Positions 24,993 to 34,330 are shown, numbered from the stretch's first letter. The stretch is DNA of 64,000 bases from an uncultured Planctomycetales bacterium (GCA_937889015.1 CALARR010000058.1:11113-75112); one strand, 5' to 3'. Translations and numbers: made by a program. Notes: generated from the sequence alone by a model not told the origin.

Positions 24993-26627
24993 TTATGGTT
25001 GCAGGACCAGGACCCAATCTTCCTGGTCCGGGGCCTCGAGGAGGGCTGAGGATGGAACCGGCGCCTTGCCTCCCCATTCGCCGCTGCGCGGATTATACCA
25101 GCGTGCCTGCAAGGAAGCGATTTTCCGCGGTTCCAGCCGAATGGATCCGCCTGCAGGCAGATAGGCCACGACCAGGTCGCAAGTTGCGCTGGCCGCCACG
25201 GCCACAAAGCGCTCCGGATCTTGCTGGCTTGGTTGGTCACGCAACAAACCCTGTGCCGGCCGCAGCCGCCACCAGTCGAGCGAAGTCAGGAGTGCGGCCA
25301 GATGCCGCATCTGCTGGCTGCCCGGCAAGTCCATGGCTTGGCGCCACGATTTGGCCTCGCCCGAGCGCGCATGGTCGGCTGGAACCTGGCCCGACGCCGA
25401 TTGCCAGCTCCACAAGCCGTGGGCGCCGTAGGTCAGGCCGGCCGGCGGCGTGATGAGCACGCTCCACCACGCCGCGCGGCGCACGTTGCAGGCGTTGTGC
25501 GGTTGTCGCGACTGATAGGCCAGGTGGTCTTCGTAGGGCGGTTCGAGATTGATGATCGGCCGGCCGCCGAAATTCTGCCAGGACTGCGCGACTGGACCGG
25601 AGTGCAGCCACTGCCAGGTCTTGGGCCCGTCGCCGTGCCCGCTTTGATAGCCGAGGAAATCCAGCCAGGGCTCGCCGGACCAGTCTTTCCAGGGCCAGTT
25701 CATGCCGGTGGGATGGGTGGTCACAGGGGCGTGCGCGCCGGCGCCGAACAGTTGGCGTCCGATCCGTTGCCACATGGCCGCACTCTGGGTGTAGCGATCG
25801 TCGCCGGCCAGGATCCAGACCAGATGGAAGGCGGCGTAGCGCGCTAGCTGATAGCGCGCCAGTCGCAGCAGGTCGGATTCGTCGAGGAACCGGCCCGGGT
25901 CTTTGGTCGAGTTGGACCAGATGAGCACGTGTGCTCCGGCCAGACCGTGGCGGTTGGCGGCCTCCAGTCGCGCGTCCAGGCGGCGGAAGAAGAGCGGGTC
26001 GATCTGGATTGGATTGCGGCCGGTGAAGGCGGGATGACCCTCGGCGTCGGTCTGGATCACGCGCCAGGGAGCCGTGGCGTTGTACTGCACGACGGTGAAT
26101 TGCTTTTGCCGGCGGTCCTGCAAGTACGTTTCCCAGTCCGCTTCCGAACTCAGCGCCGGACCTGTCCAGACCGTGTCGCCCAGCCAGAAAAAGGGCGTTC
26201 TGTCGGCATGCGTCAGATAGGGTTGGCCGGGCACGACGCGCAGGGGGCCATGGCGCAGGAAGCGATTGTCACTGGGCTGCACAACGCACTGAAAACTGCC
26301 GGTGCGATTGTCCAGGCCCGGGATGGCCGGTTGCGAGTGCGTGGTGCACTTCCACAGGCCCGCTTGATCGGGCATGAAACGCAGGCGCCAGGTGCGATCT
26401 GCGTCCCAGAAGCCCGGCACCTGTCGGCGTTCGCCCTGCGGCGACACGAGTTCGGCGGTGAAATCCAGGTCGGGCTGTGCGGCGGCCTCCGCCTGGAAGG
26501 CGGCCTCCCAGCGGCCCCACAGGGGCACCTGCGGCAGTTCGGCGGCTGCGAATCGGATTTCCGGGCCGAGACTCGCGGCCACGGCCAGAAGGGCAATCCC
26601 AATTGAGGAGCGTCTCATATCACCCAT
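24993..26627 (-). CDS. Secreted apiosidase-like glycoside hydrolase (DUF5060-DUF4038, GH140-like)
   Basis: The 544-residue protein has a signal peptide (MRRSSIGIALLAVAASLGPEI; the start may be ATG 26627 or 26618). Residues about 30-120 are a DUF5060 beta-sandwich (VPLWGRWEAAFQAE, DADRTWRLRFMPDQAGLW). Then comes a TIM barrel with the DUF4038 hallmark LTHADRTPFFWLGDTVWTG. Barrel motifs include HLVWILAGDDRY and RPIINLEPPYEDH, the latter with the likely catalytic Glu. The last 90 residues resemble the putative collagen-binding/beta-sandwich tail of the family (YNPRSGEWGG). GH140 members remove apiose from rhamnogalacturonan II; many relatives have other targets. It lies just downstream of the amidohydrolase gene. 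Confidence 0.84.
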   Translation of the reverse strand: MGDMRRSSIGIALLAVAASLGPEIRFAAAELPQVPLWGRWEAAFQAEAAAQPDLDFTAELVSPQGERRQVPGFWDADRTWRLRFMPDQAGLWKCTTHSQPAIPGLDNRTGSFQCVVQPSDNRFLRHGPLRVVPGQPYLTHADRTPFFWLGDTVWTGPALSSEADWETYLQDRRQKQFTVVQYNATAPWRVIQTDAEGHPAFTGRNPIQIDPLFFRRLDARLEAANRHGLAGAHVLIWSNSTKDPGRFLDESDLLRLARYQLARYAAFHLVWILAGDDRYTQSAAMWQRIGRQLFGAGAHAPVTTHPTGMNWPWKDWSGEPWLDFLGYQSGHGDGPKTWQWLHSGPVAQSWQNFGGRPIINLEPPYEDHLAYQSRQPHNACNVRRAAWWSVLITPPAGLTYGAHGLWSWQSASGQVPADHARSGEAKSWRQAMDLPGSQQMRHLAALLTSLDWWRLRPAQGLLRDQPSQQDPERFVAVAASATCDLVVAYLPAGGSIRLEPRKIASLQARWYNPRSGEWGGKAPVPSSALLEAPDQEDWVLVLQP

Positions 26628-26723
26628 CTTCTATCTGGTGTACATGGATGGCATTCCAGCCAGACCGGCCTGGCTGGGGTGTGCTGTCGCCGCCGGACAT
26701 GATCGCTCCGCGGACAAGCGGCG

Positions 26724-27611
26724 TCAATGATCCAGCGGGGCGGCCGGTCCGGGCGACCAGCGTTCGATCACGGTGTAGCGCAAGACCAGGCCCGAGAGGA
26801 TCAGCACCGCGCCGGCCACGGTCCAGGGGGCCGGTCGTTCGTCCCACGCCAGGAAGACCCACACGGGCATCAACACCGGCTCGACGAGGCCGATGGCGAC
26901 GGCCTCCTGGCTGCTGATGCCGCGCAATCCGCGCACGAAGCAGAAATAGGGGAGGCCCATCTGCCAGATGCCGAACCCGGCGAGCACCAACAGTTGCAGC
27001 GGCGAAGGCCATTGCCCTATGTAGAGAATCCAAGGCAGGAGCGTCAAGGCGGCCAGCGCATGGCACAGGGCCACCAGAAAGGCCGCGTTCTCCTGGCGCA
27101 GCCACCACATGCTCACGACCACGGTGGCATAGGCCAGACCGGAGGCCACGCCCAAGGCCACGCCCAGTCCGGCTTGTCCGCGGCTCTCGAAGGCCAGGAT
27201 CGTGCCGACGCCGATCATGGCCAGCAGCAGCGGCAGCAGTTCCTTGCGGTCCGGCAGGTGATGCAGGAAGAACATGCTCAGCAAGAAGACCCAGAACGGG
27301 CAGAGGTTTTGCAGCCAGATGGCGTTGGCGGCGGTGGTCAGGACGATCGAAGACAAGTACACCGCATTCATGGACGCGAAGCCCACACACAACGGCACCA
27401 GGGCTTTGTTCCAACGCGGCTGCCGAGCAAAGGGCAGCAAGAAGAGGGCGGCAAACAGGGCGCGCCAGAACGCCAGGGTCAGCCCGCGCTGCTCGGCTGG
27501 CCAGTCGTGAAACAGCGGCGCCTTGGCAAACAGCCCGCAGGAACTCCACAGCAGCGCTGCGGCCAGCACCCACAGTCGGGCAGCGAAACGGCTGGTCATG
27601 GGCTGAGGCAT
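26724..27611 (-). CDS. EamA/DMT-family transporter
   Basis: This inner-membrane protein of about 295 residues has ten predicted helices arranged as two EamA repeats. The first repeat runs from LWVLAAALLWSSCGLFAKAPLF to MIGVGTILAFE and the second from LGVALGVASGLAYATVVVSM to TVAGAVLILSGLVL. The WSSCGLF region matches the usual WGS/F start of helix 1, and PVWVFLAWDERP matches the family helix 9 motif P-x-WxxLxxxE. DMT transporters export amino acids, nucleotides or other small metabolites; the substrate cannot be deduced. ATG 27611 (MPQPMTSR) or 27599 (MTSR) could be the start, and neither has a strong ribosome-binding site. The frame is open further upstream, but that sequence does not look coding. 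Confidence 0.85.
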   Translation of the reverse strand: MPQPMTSRFAARLWVLAAALLWSSCGLFAKAPLFHDWPAEQRGLTLAFWRALFAALFLLPFARQPRWNKALVPLCVGFASMNAVYLSSIVLTTAANAIWLQNLCPFWVFLLSMFFLHHLPDRKELLPLLLAMIGVGTILAFESRGQAGLGVALGVASGLAYATVVVSMWWLRQENAAFLVALCHALAALTLLPWILYIGQWPSPLQLLVLAGFGIWQMGLPYFCFVRGLRGISSQEAVAIGLVEPVLMPVWVFLAWDERPAPWTVAGAVLILSGLVLRYTVIERWSPGPAAPLDH

Positions 27612-27718
27612 AAGTGTCGATGCCGGAATGCTAAGTGGAAATCGCGGAACAGCGAATGCCAGCCAATCCGTGCCCCTTCGGGCCTTGTTCACCTTTCGAC
27701 GCAAGGGTTCCCACGCAA

Positions 27719-28723
27719 TCAGTCCTTTTGCGTCTCCTCCAATTCCTTCCACCGCAACGACTGGTGACGTTGCAGTTTTCCCTCGGGTTCGCGGAGGATC
27801 AGGCAGGCCGCGCCGGGCGTGGCTTCGATCAACTTCATCCCGCGCTGCGGCCCCAGAACGCTCACGGCGGTGGCCAGGGCGTCGGCCGCCGCGCTGTCGG
27901 CGAGGATCACGATCACGCTGCTGTGGTCGGTCAGGCCCAGGCCGGTGCGCGGGTCCACGATGTGTGAGTAGCGGCGTCCCTCGATCTCGACATACTGCCA
28001 GATATCGCCCGAGGTGGCGACGGCCGTGTGGGCCAGGCTCAGGTGCTGGGTGGGCTTGCCGTGGAGTTCCAAAGGGGCGATGCCGATGGTCCACCCCGAC
28101 TTGCCCGGGGGCGGGGCGGACATCCCCATATCGCCGCCGGCCACGATCAGGGCCGATTCAATTCCCGATCGGCGCAGGGTTTCCATGGCCTGCGCCACGG
28201 CGTAGCCTTTGGCGATCCCCCCCAAGTCCAGGCGCATCCCTTTTTTCAACAGTTCCACCTGACGGGTTTTGGGCAACAGGCGGATCTGGCGATAATCGAC
28301 CAGTTCGCGAGCGGCGGCCAATTGGCTTTGGGCGGGCAAGACCTCGCGTCGCCGGGCGCGTCGCCAGAGACGCACCACAGGTCCGACGGTCACATCGAAG
28401 GCCCCGTCGGATCTTTCTGACAGTTCCTGCGCTTTCTGCAGCACGTTCCACAGATCTTCGCTGACCGCAACGGCGACCCCCTCGCCGGAAGTACGCGAGA
28501 GGCGGGTCAATTCGCTTTCAGGGTCGTAATCGCTGAGGATCGCGTTGAGTTGGCGGAAGCGCGCGAAAGCGGCTTGCGCGGCCCTGGTTGCGGGGTCCGG
28601 AGCGTCGGCGTACAATACGATTTCAATAGGTACGGCCATTTCGGTTTGCGTGAAGCTGTAGCGTTGTGCTTCTGCGCACGTCGCCGCCCCAAGAACCGCG
28701 ATGCCGATGCACCATCCGACCAT
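27719..28723 (-). CDS. apbE: FAD:protein FMN transferase (ApbE)
   Basis: ApbE covalently attaches FMN, from FAD, to Thr/Ser of exported flavoproteins such as NqrB/C and RnfG/D, using magnesium. ATG 28723 has AAAGG about eight bases upstream and is followed by a short signal (MVGWCIGIAVLGAATCAEA), fitting a periplasmic enzyme. Hallmarks seen are MRLDLGGIAKGYAVAQAM (residues about 186-203), IVAGGDMGMS, VATSGDIWQYVEIEGRRYSHIVDPRTG and DSAAADALATAVSVLG. Length (334) is normal. The target flavoprotein is not in the window. The gene is divergent from the FGE-like gene with 190 bases between the starts. Confidence 0.94.
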   Translation of the reverse strand: MVGWCIGIAVLGAATCAEAQRYSFTQTEMAVPIEIVLYADAPDPATRAAQAAFARFRQLNAILSDYDPESELTRLSRTSGEGVAVAVSEDLWNVLQKAQELSERSDGAFDVTVGPVVRLWRRARRREVLPAQSQLAAARELVDYRQIRLLPKTRQVELLKKGMRLDLGGIAKGYAVAQAMETLRRSGIESALIVAGGDMGMSAPPPGKSGWTIGIAPLELHGKPTQHLSLAHTAVATSGDIWQYVEIEGRRYSHIVDPRTGLGLTDHSSVIVILADSAAADALATAVSVLGPQRGMKLIEATPGAACLILREPEGKLQRHQSLRWKELEETQKD

Positions 28724-28913
28724 GTGCCTAGCCTTTGTTGAGGTTTGCGTTGCCGCGGAACGCCTCGCACGCGTGCGAAACTCGGATTCCGATCGCCTGC
28801 AAACGAGAGCCGAGTGAACCGCGATCCCTGGCCGCGCCGGCGTCGATCGAGGCAGGTCCTGCCTGTGTTGCTCTGTTGCAGTTTCCACCGTGTCTGACGA
28901 AAGGTTGCCCTGC

Positions 28914-30089
28914 ATGACTAGCGTAACTGGCTTTCGACGTTTCTTGCAAGTGTTGTCGGCGGCGGCGGTGGCGGGCTTGGTTACCATGAGCCTCACCGTG
29001 GCCCAGGATAAGCCGGCCGGCGATGGGAAGTTTGATCCGACCATGGTGCCCACCGTGAAGTGGCTGCCCTCGCCCGTGGCCGTGCCCAACGCCGAGGCCA
29101 AGGCCGAAGGGGAAATGAAGGGTTACAAGGAAGTGGTGCCGGGCACGGACATCACGTTCGAGTTGGTGCCGATTCCCGGCGGCAAGTACATGCGTGGCGC
29201 GAGCGAAGAGGAATTCAAGAAGGCCAACAAGGACGATCCGGAAGCCAAGTACGACGAAGGGCCGAAGCACGAGATCGAGATCGAGCCTTTCTGGATGGGC
29301 AAGTGCGAAGTGACCTGGGACGAGTATGAGCAGTGGGGACTGGGTCTGGACCTGCAGCGCCGCCAGTTGCTGAAGACCCCCTTGACCCCGCGCGACGAAC
29401 TGCCCGACGCCATCACGCGTCCCACCAAGCCCTATACCGACATGACCTTCGGCATGGGCAAGGAAGGCTACCCGGCGATCTGCATGACCCAGTTGGCGGC
29501 CTCTTCCTACTGCAAGTGGCTGTCGGCGAAGACGGGGCGTTACTACCGCCTGCCCACCGAGGCCGAGTGGGAATATGCGGCCCGGGCCGGAACGCAAACC
29601 GCCTATTCCTTCGGCGACGACCCGCAGAAGTTGGGTGAGTACGGCTGGTACTTCGAGAACAGCGAAGACAAGTACCACAAGGTGGGGCAGAAGAAGCCCA
29701 ATCCCTGGGGGCTGTACGACATGCACGGCAATGTCTGCGAGTGGGTCATCGACCAGTACGTGCCCGACTTCTACAAGCAGTTTGCGGGCAAGGTGACGAA
29801 GAACCCCTTTGCCGCGCCCAAGACCGAGTTTCCCCGCACCGTGCGCGGCGGCTCGTGGGACAGCGACGCGGGCAAGTGCCGCAGCGCGTCGCGCATGGGC
29901 AGCAACAAGGACTGGAAGATGCAGGACCCGCAGATCCCGCAAAGCATCTGGTACTTGACGGATGCCGACTTCGTGGGCTTCCGCGTCGTGCGCCCGCTGC
30001 GCGTGCCGACCGTCGAGGAATCGGCCGTGTTCGAGCCTGACTACGAAGCGATCAAAGAGTTCCGCGAAGCGGAAGCCGGAAAGCAGTAG
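28914..30089 (+). CDS. Secreted formylglycine-generating-enzyme (SUMF1/FGE-sulfatase) domain protein
   Basis: ATG 28914 has AAAGG nine bases upstream and leads a signal peptide (FLQVLSAAAVAGLVTMSLTVA). The 391-residue protein is a single FGE-sulfatase domain from about residue 75. Markers are VPIPGGKYMRGA, WMGKCEVTWDEY, RLPTEAEWEYAARAG, MHGNVCEWVIDQY and VRGGSWDSDAGKCRSASR. True FGE oxidises a sulfatase Cys to formylglycine. This family is greatly expanded in planctomycetes and many members are not sulfatase activators. The Cys pair that coordinates copper in bacterial FGE is not evident, so I would not assume that activity on the sulfatase at 36901. A hairpin terminator-like structure follows at 30111. 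Confidence 0.85.
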   Translation: MTSVTGFRRFLQVLSAAAVAGLVTMSLTVAQDKPAGDGKFDPTMVPTVKWLPSPVAVPNAEAKAEGEMKGYKEVVPGTDITFELVPIPGGKYMRGASEEEFKKANKDDPEAKYDEGPKHEIEIEPFWMGKCEVTWDEYEQWGLGLDLQRRQLLKTPLTPRDELPDAITRPTKPYTDMTFGMGKEGYPAICMTQLAASSYCKWLSAKTGRYYRLPTEAEWEYAARAGTQTAYSFGDDPQKLGEYGWYFENSEDKYHKVGQKKPNPWGLYDMHGNVCEWVIDQYVPDFYKQFAGKVTKNPFAAPKTEFPRTVRGGSWDSDAGKCRSASRMGSNKDWKMQDPQIPQSIWYLTDADFVGFRVVRPLRVPTVEESAVFEPDYEAIKEFREAEAGKQ

Positions 30090-30110
30090 TCACAACTTCA
30101 TCGCGTCAGG

Positions 30111-30147
30111 GGCAAAGGGGTGGGCGCGTCTGCCCCTTTGCCGCCTG
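30111..30147 (+). terminator. Candidate terminator hairpin after the FGE-like gene
   Basis: GGCAAAGGGG (30111-30120) and CCCCTTTGCC (30133-30142) form a perfect 10-bp stem with a 12-base loop. Only four T follow, a few bases later, so termination may be partial, allowing read-through into the oxidoreductase gene. Confidence 0.5.
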
Positions 30148-30203
30148 CGTTTTCCGCTCCTCCATTCGACCTCTCTCCCTCTCCCCGCTAGGAGTTCCTA
30201 TCC

Positions 30204-31535
30204 ATGACGCAGAAGAATTCGACTTCCCGCCGCGATTTTCTGAAGGCTTCGTCGGGCGTGCTCGCCGGGGTGAGCCTGGCTGGCGGCGTGAACCTTGGTC
30301 GTTCGGCCCACGCGGCGGGCAGCGACGTGATCAAGATCGCCCTGATCGGCGCGGGCGGGCGCGGCACGGGCGCCGTGGTCCAGCAGATGAACGCCGACTC
30401 GAACGTGAAACTCATCGCCGTCGCGGACGCCTTTCCGGATCGCATCGAGAAGAGTCTGACCCAGATCCGCAAGCAGTACGCGGCTCAGGTCGACGTTCCG
30501 CCCGAGCGGATGTTTTCCGGCATGGATTCGTACAAGCAGGCGGTGGCCGCGGGCGCCGACCTGGTCGTGTTGGCGGGTCCTCCGGGCACGCGCCCGCTGC
30601 AGTACAAGGCCGCCATTGAGGCCGGCAAGCACGTGTTCATGGAGAAGCCGTGTTGCGTGGACGCGCCGGGCTACAACATGCTGATGGCCACCAACAAGCT
30701 GGCCGACGAGAAGAACCTGTTTGTGGGCGTGGGCCTGCAACGCCGCCATGAGCCGATCTACATGGAGACCGTCAAGCGGCTGCAGGACGGGGCCATCGGC
30801 GACATCGCCTTCACACGTGTGTACTGGAACGGCGGAGGGATCTGGAACCGCGAGCGCTCCAAGCTGGCTGAGTTGCTGGGCCACGAGCCGACGGAGCTGG
30901 AATACCAGGTCTACAACTGGTACCACTTCTGCTGGCTCAGCGGCGACAACATCTGCGAACAGCACATCCACAACATCGACGTGGGCAACTGGGTCCGCGG
31001 CGACAAGCACCCGGTGGAAGCCAATGGCATGGGCGGCTGCACGGCGCGCTACCTTGGCGCAGCGAAGGGCACCGGCCAGATCTTCGATCACCACTTCGTG
31101 GAGTTCACCTACGAGGACGGCACGAAGATGTTCAGCCAGTGCCGGCACATGAAGAGCTGCTTCAACAGCGTCTCCGAGGCGGCTCACGGCCCCAAGGGCA
31201 CCTCGAACTGCGCCGGGAAGATCGAAGGCGCCAACGCCTGGGCCTTCGACGGCAAGAAGGTCAGCGGCCATCAGCAGGAGCAGACCGATCTGCTGGCCGC
31301 GATGCGCGCCGGAAAGCGTTACAACGAAGGCTATGTGGGCGCCAATGCGAGCTTGACCGCCGTGCTGGGCCGCGAGGCCAACTACAGCGGACAAGTGGTG
31401 AAGTGGGACGATCTGGTCGCCAAGGGCAAGTCCGAGTTCCCCAAGGACCTGGCCTGGAGCGCCCCGGCCCCGGTGCAGAAGGACGCCAACGGCGACTACC
31501 CCATTCCCATGCCTGGCGTCTACAAGCCTTGGTGA
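30204..31535 (+). CDS. Tat-exported Gfo/Idh/MocA-family oxidoreductase
   Basis: AGGAG lies eight bases before ATG 30204. The 443-residue protein starts with the Tat signal SRRDFLKASSGVLAGVSLAGG. Its Rossmann domain has IALIGAGGRGTGAV, and the catalytic Lys motif is VFMEKPCCVD at about residues 147-156. The C-terminal alpha/beta domain includes NWYHFCWLSGDNICEQHIHNIDV, a stretch conserved in planctomycete members of the family. By family it catalyses NAD(P)-dependent oxidation or reduction of a sugar hydroxyl, with the nucleotide loaded in the cytoplasm before Tat export. It lies downstream of the FGE-like gene and is closed by the strong terminator at 31608. Substrate unknown. It is about 90 residues shorter than the paralogue at 13510. 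Confidence 0.9.
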   Translation: MTQKNSTSRRDFLKASSGVLAGVSLAGGVNLGRSAHAAGSDVIKIALIGAGGRGTGAVVQQMNADSNVKLIAVADAFPDRIEKSLTQIRKQYAAQVDVPPERMFSGMDSYKQAVAAGADLVVLAGPPGTRPLQYKAAIEAGKHVFMEKPCCVDAPGYNMLMATNKLADEKNLFVGVGLQRRHEPIYMETVKRLQDGAIGDIAFTRVYWNGGGIWNRERSKLAELLGHEPTELEYQVYNWYHFCWLSGDNICEQHIHNIDVGNWVRGDKHPVEANGMGGCTARYLGAAKGTGQIFDHHFVEFTYEDGTKMFSQCRHMKSCFNSVSEAAHGPKGTSNCAGKIEGANAWAFDGKKVSGHQQEQTDLLAAMRAGKRYNEGYVGANASLTAVLGREANYSGQVVKWDDLVAKGKSEFPKDLAWSAPAPVQKDANGDYPIPMPGVYKPW

Positions 31536-31904
31536 GTCGGGGGTGAAACCGCGCGAGGGTCCGTGGCCGGTGTGGCGGGACCCATGCGGGATGACGCGAT
31601 GCATTTTCCGGCCGACTGCGGGAACTCCGGCAGTCGGCCGGTTTTTTTGCGTGCGGAGAGGGTGCCCTCATGCGGCGGCGGTTGGTTTAGGGGAAATGGG
31701 TAAGGTTTGACGTCCGTGCCGCATTCTCTGTTTTTGCCGGATATGCCGGTTCGATGAGTTCTGAGGAATCTACCGGTTGTCCGGTGGACTCGTGCGCCTA
31801 TTGCTGCGGTCGAACGCTCGTTGAGAGTGTCGGAGACGGGCTGTTCTGCGTTGCCGCTTGGAGCGATGGGCACTCGTTGATTCGCTATTGGGCAGGAGCA
31901 GAGC
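31536..31904 (+). other. Intergenic region holding a terminator and the porin leader, no gene seen
   Basis: Of these 369 bases the first 113 end in a strong terminator (31608-31648). The remaining 256 precede the porin gene and presumably hold its promoter, which I could not place. Confidence 0.4.
31608..31648 (+). terminator. Rho-independent terminator after the Gfo/Idh gene
   Basis: CCGGCCGACTGC (31608-31619) pairs perfectly with GCAGTCGGCCGG (31630-31641) over a 10-base loop. Seven T follow directly (31642-31648). This is a textbook intrinsic terminator and the clearest in the window. Confidence 0.93.
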
Positions 31905-33611
31905 ATGACGGTGCGATGGCGTCTTTTCATTTCGATCGCGGTGCTCGGTGCCGGACTGTGGGCCCTGAGTACGGGGGCGCTGAAGGCCGCTGACGATACC
32001 CTGGAGGATACGCTTGCGGAAGAGTCCTCGGCTGAGCCTCGGCGTTTGCCGGAGGATGCGGATGGCCCTACGCATCGTGTGGCGCAATCGCGCCGATCGA
32101 GTTCGGAGTCGCGGTTGCCCACGCTTCCGCCCACTCCCAAGGAATTGCCGTGGGTGGCCAACCAGCCAGCGCCGAGTGGGTCAACTCCTGTCGCTCCTTT
32201 GCCCAAGTCGGAAGGGCCGGCGACCAGTCCAGTCCAGAGGCCCACTCGATTGCCTCCCACCACCGCCGCACCGGCCCCGGCCCCGGTGCCGGCTTCAACT
32301 CCATCGGTTCCGACCGCGGCAGGCCCCGATCCGGCCTACGACCGTCCCGCCGGAATCGAGTCGGGTTGTCGGGAGACGTGCGCGTGTTCTCCGCGCCGCG
32401 CGCGTTGTGCGTCCGGCGAAGCATGCGGCGAAGCGGCCGGTATGGGGAGCGATGGGTGTGACAGGTGTGCGGGCCAGTGTGGCGATTGCGCCGGCCGCCA
32501 GCCATGGACGCTGCCGCAGCCTTGCATGCTGCAGTGTCTGGGGATGCGGTTGGGAGGATGGCTCGAACAGGGAATCAGCGCCACCGGCCGCTACTCCGCC
32601 GATGGCTACAACGGCGTGGTCGGCTTCAACGACCGCGACCGCGAGTATCAGATGAACCAGCTCTATCTCTACCTGGAGCGCAAGGTGGATACCGGTGGAT
32701 GCGGGGCCGATTGGGGCGGCCGCGTGGATCTGCTCTACGGCACCGATGCGCGCTACACGCAAGCCGCCGGCTTGGAAGACCGCTGGCAGCAGAGCGAACG
32801 CTTCTACCAGGTGTCGGCTCCGCAATTCTACCTGGATATCGGCCTGAACGATTGGACCGTGCGGATGGGGCATTTCTATACGATCCTGGGGTACGAAGTT
32901 GTTCCGGCGCCGGACAATTTCTTCTACTCGCACTCGTACAGCATGATGTACGGAGAGCCCTTTACGCACACGGGCCTGCTGTTGATGCGCAAGCTCGGCG
33001 ATCAGTTGACGATCAGCGGCGGAGTGACGCGGGGCATCGACCAGTTCGAGGACACCGACGGCCTGGACACGGTCGACTTCCTCGGCGGCGTGACCTGGAC
33101 CAGCGAAGAAGAACGGCTTTCGCTGGCCTTTGCCATCACGGCCGGCGAGCTCGGCCCGGGCAACAGCACCTGGATCTACAGCACGGTGGCCAAGCTGAAG
33201 CTCAGCGAACGTCTGGAATACGTGCTGCAGCACGACTTCGGCCAGAGCGTCGGGGCGACCAAGGCCGAGTGGTACAGCCTGCTGCAGAACCTGGTGTACC
33301 GGATCAATCCCTGCTGGGCGTTTGGTCTGCGTTACGAGTGGTTTGGCGATCCTGACGGATTCTGTGTGTCGGGCAACGGCGACGGCGATCCGTGGACCGT
33401 ATACGACAACCCGCACACCGGTCCCTATCAGGGCGATTTCCAGGAAGTCAGCCTGGGGCTGAACTGGAAGCCCAGGGCCAACCTGACCTTCCGTCCGGAG
33501 TTGCGTTGGGACTGGTTCGCCGGCAGCACCGAGGCCGGCAGCGAGCGGCCCTTCGCCGGCAATCGCAACAGCCAGTTCATGGCCGCGTGCGACATGATCG
33601 TGACCTGGTGA
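31905..33611 (+). CDS. Outer-membrane beta-barrel porin (BBP2-like) with Pro- and Cys-rich N-terminal region
   Basis: AGGAG lies six bases upstream of ATG 31905. The 568-residue protein has a signal peptide (MTVRWRLFISIAVLGAGLWA). A Pro/Ser/Thr-rich linker follows (residues about 60-150). Then comes a compact segment with 11 cysteines in about 65 residues, including DRCAGQCGDCAG. Residues about 215-568 alternate aromatic and polar residues as amphipathic strands (GRYSADGYNGVVGFNDRDRE; MNQLYLYLERKV; LGLNWKPRANLTFRPELRWDW). That pattern matches the putative beta-barrel porin-2 family of planctomycetes. It should form a passive outer-membrane channel. The Cys-rich segment could be disulphide-linked or bind metal (inference). 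It converges on the gene at 33660. Confidence 0.83.
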   Translation: MTVRWRLFISIAVLGAGLWALSTGALKAADDTLEDTLAEESSAEPRRLPEDADGPTHRVAQSRRSSSESRLPTLPPTPKELPWVANQPAPSGSTPVAPLPKSEGPATSPVQRPTRLPPTTAAPAPAPVPASTPSVPTAAGPDPAYDRPAGIESGCRETCACSPRRARCASGEACGEAAGMGSDGCDRCAGQCGDCAGRQPWTLPQPCMLQCLGMRLGGWLEQGISATGRYSADGYNGVVGFNDRDREYQMNQLYLYLERKVDTGGCGADWGGRVDLLYGTDARYTQAAGLEDRWQQSERFYQVSAPQFYLDIGLNDWTVRMGHFYTILGYEVVPAPDNFFYSHSYSMMYGEPFTHTGLLLMRKLGDQLTISGGVTRGIDQFEDTDGLDTVDFLGGVTWTSEEERLSLAFAITAGELGPGNSTWIYSTVAKLKLSERLEYVLQHDFGQSVGATKAEWYSLLQNLVYRINPCWAFGLRYEWFGDPDGFCVSGNGDGDPWTVYDNPHTGPYQGDFQEVSLGLNWKPRANLTFRPELRWDWFAGSTEAGSERPFAGNRNSQFMAACDMIVTW

Positions 33612-33659
33612 GCAACGCCATGGGAGGCCGGATGCGCGCGGGCCATCGGCAACCGGCGG

Positions 33660-34064
33660 TCACTCCTCCAGCACGTCGTTGAGCACTTCCTCGTTGACGT
33701 AGATCGGGAGGGTCGGATTGCAGGTCACCGCCACGGCGATGGCGTCCGACGGCCGGGCATCGATCTCCACCAACTCGCCCGCGGCGCGGATGCGCAGTTT
33801 GGCGTAGTAGGTGTGCTCCTTCAGCTCGCTGATGACCACATCCTGGAACTCGGCGCCCAGGCCTTCCACCACACTCACGATCAGGTCGTGCGTCAGAGGG
33901 CGGGGCGAAGGATAGCCCTTCACCCGGCGATCGATGCTGGTGGCCTCGAAGATCCCGATGAGGATGGGGAAAGTCCGATGGCCTTCGGTTTCCTTCAGGT
34001 AGATCATCTGCTGGTCGCTGATCTCGCTAATGATGATCCGCGATAGCTCCATGCGCACGGGCAT
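33660..34064 (-). CDS. Bifunctional nuclease family (DUF151) protein
   Basis: ATG 34064 (MPVRMELSRIIISE) is chosen because AAGGA lies nine bases upstream; the frame is open to 34232 but that part is low-quality sequence. The 134-residue product is one DUF151/BFN domain: ELSRIIISEISDQQMIYLKE, then RTFPILIGIFEA, TSIDRRVKG, RPLTHDLIVSVVEGLGA and the signature EIDARPSDAIAVAV. Relatives in plants and mycobacteria have reported RNase/DNase activity. In bacteria the domain is often standalone and of uncertain role. Length is typical. The family assignment is firm; the nuclease role is only known from homologues. Confidence 0.93.
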   Translation of the reverse strand: MPVRMELSRIIISEISDQQMIYLKETEGHRTFPILIGIFEATSIDRRVKGYPSPRPLTHDLIVSVVEGLGAEFQDVVISELKEHTYYAKLRIRAAGELVEIDARPSDAIAVAVTCNPTLPIYVNEEVLNDVLEE

Positions 34065-34236
34065 AACGCCTATCCTTCCCACCGAGACTTGCTGCGGGCG
34101 CCTGGCCCGGATTCGGGTGCAGGCGGGGCTCCCTGAACGACCGCCACCGGCCGGGCATCCGGCAAGACGAACGGCAGCGAGATTTCCAGGAGCCGACCCC
34201 AAAGCCTCATTATAAATGACCGGCCGCTGCAAGGGC

Positions 34237-34330
34237 TAGTGCGTGTCGCACACACGTGTGGCGTTGCCAGCGGCGCATCGCCACGGTTCTGAAAGCGAAA
34301 AAGCCGCCACAGGTGCCTGGAACGCGCTCG
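34237..34330 (+). repeat. Dispersed intergenic element family II, copy 1
   Basis: TAGTGCGTGTCGCA at the left and GGAACGCGCTC at the right match the copies at 40778-40873 and 42479-42572, with conserved CGCCACG and GAAAGCGAAAA in the middle. It directly abuts a family III copy. Confidence 0.8.

Noticed and set aside
28914..30089. The FGE-like protein as the activator of the sulfatase at 36901
   Set aside because: The genes are 7 kb apart, the FGE-domain family is very large in planctomycetes, and copper-binding Cys residues are not evident, so the link is only a possibility.
31754..31993. A small Cys-containing open frame before the porin gene
   Set aside because: It overlaps the porin start in another frame and has no ribosome-binding site.
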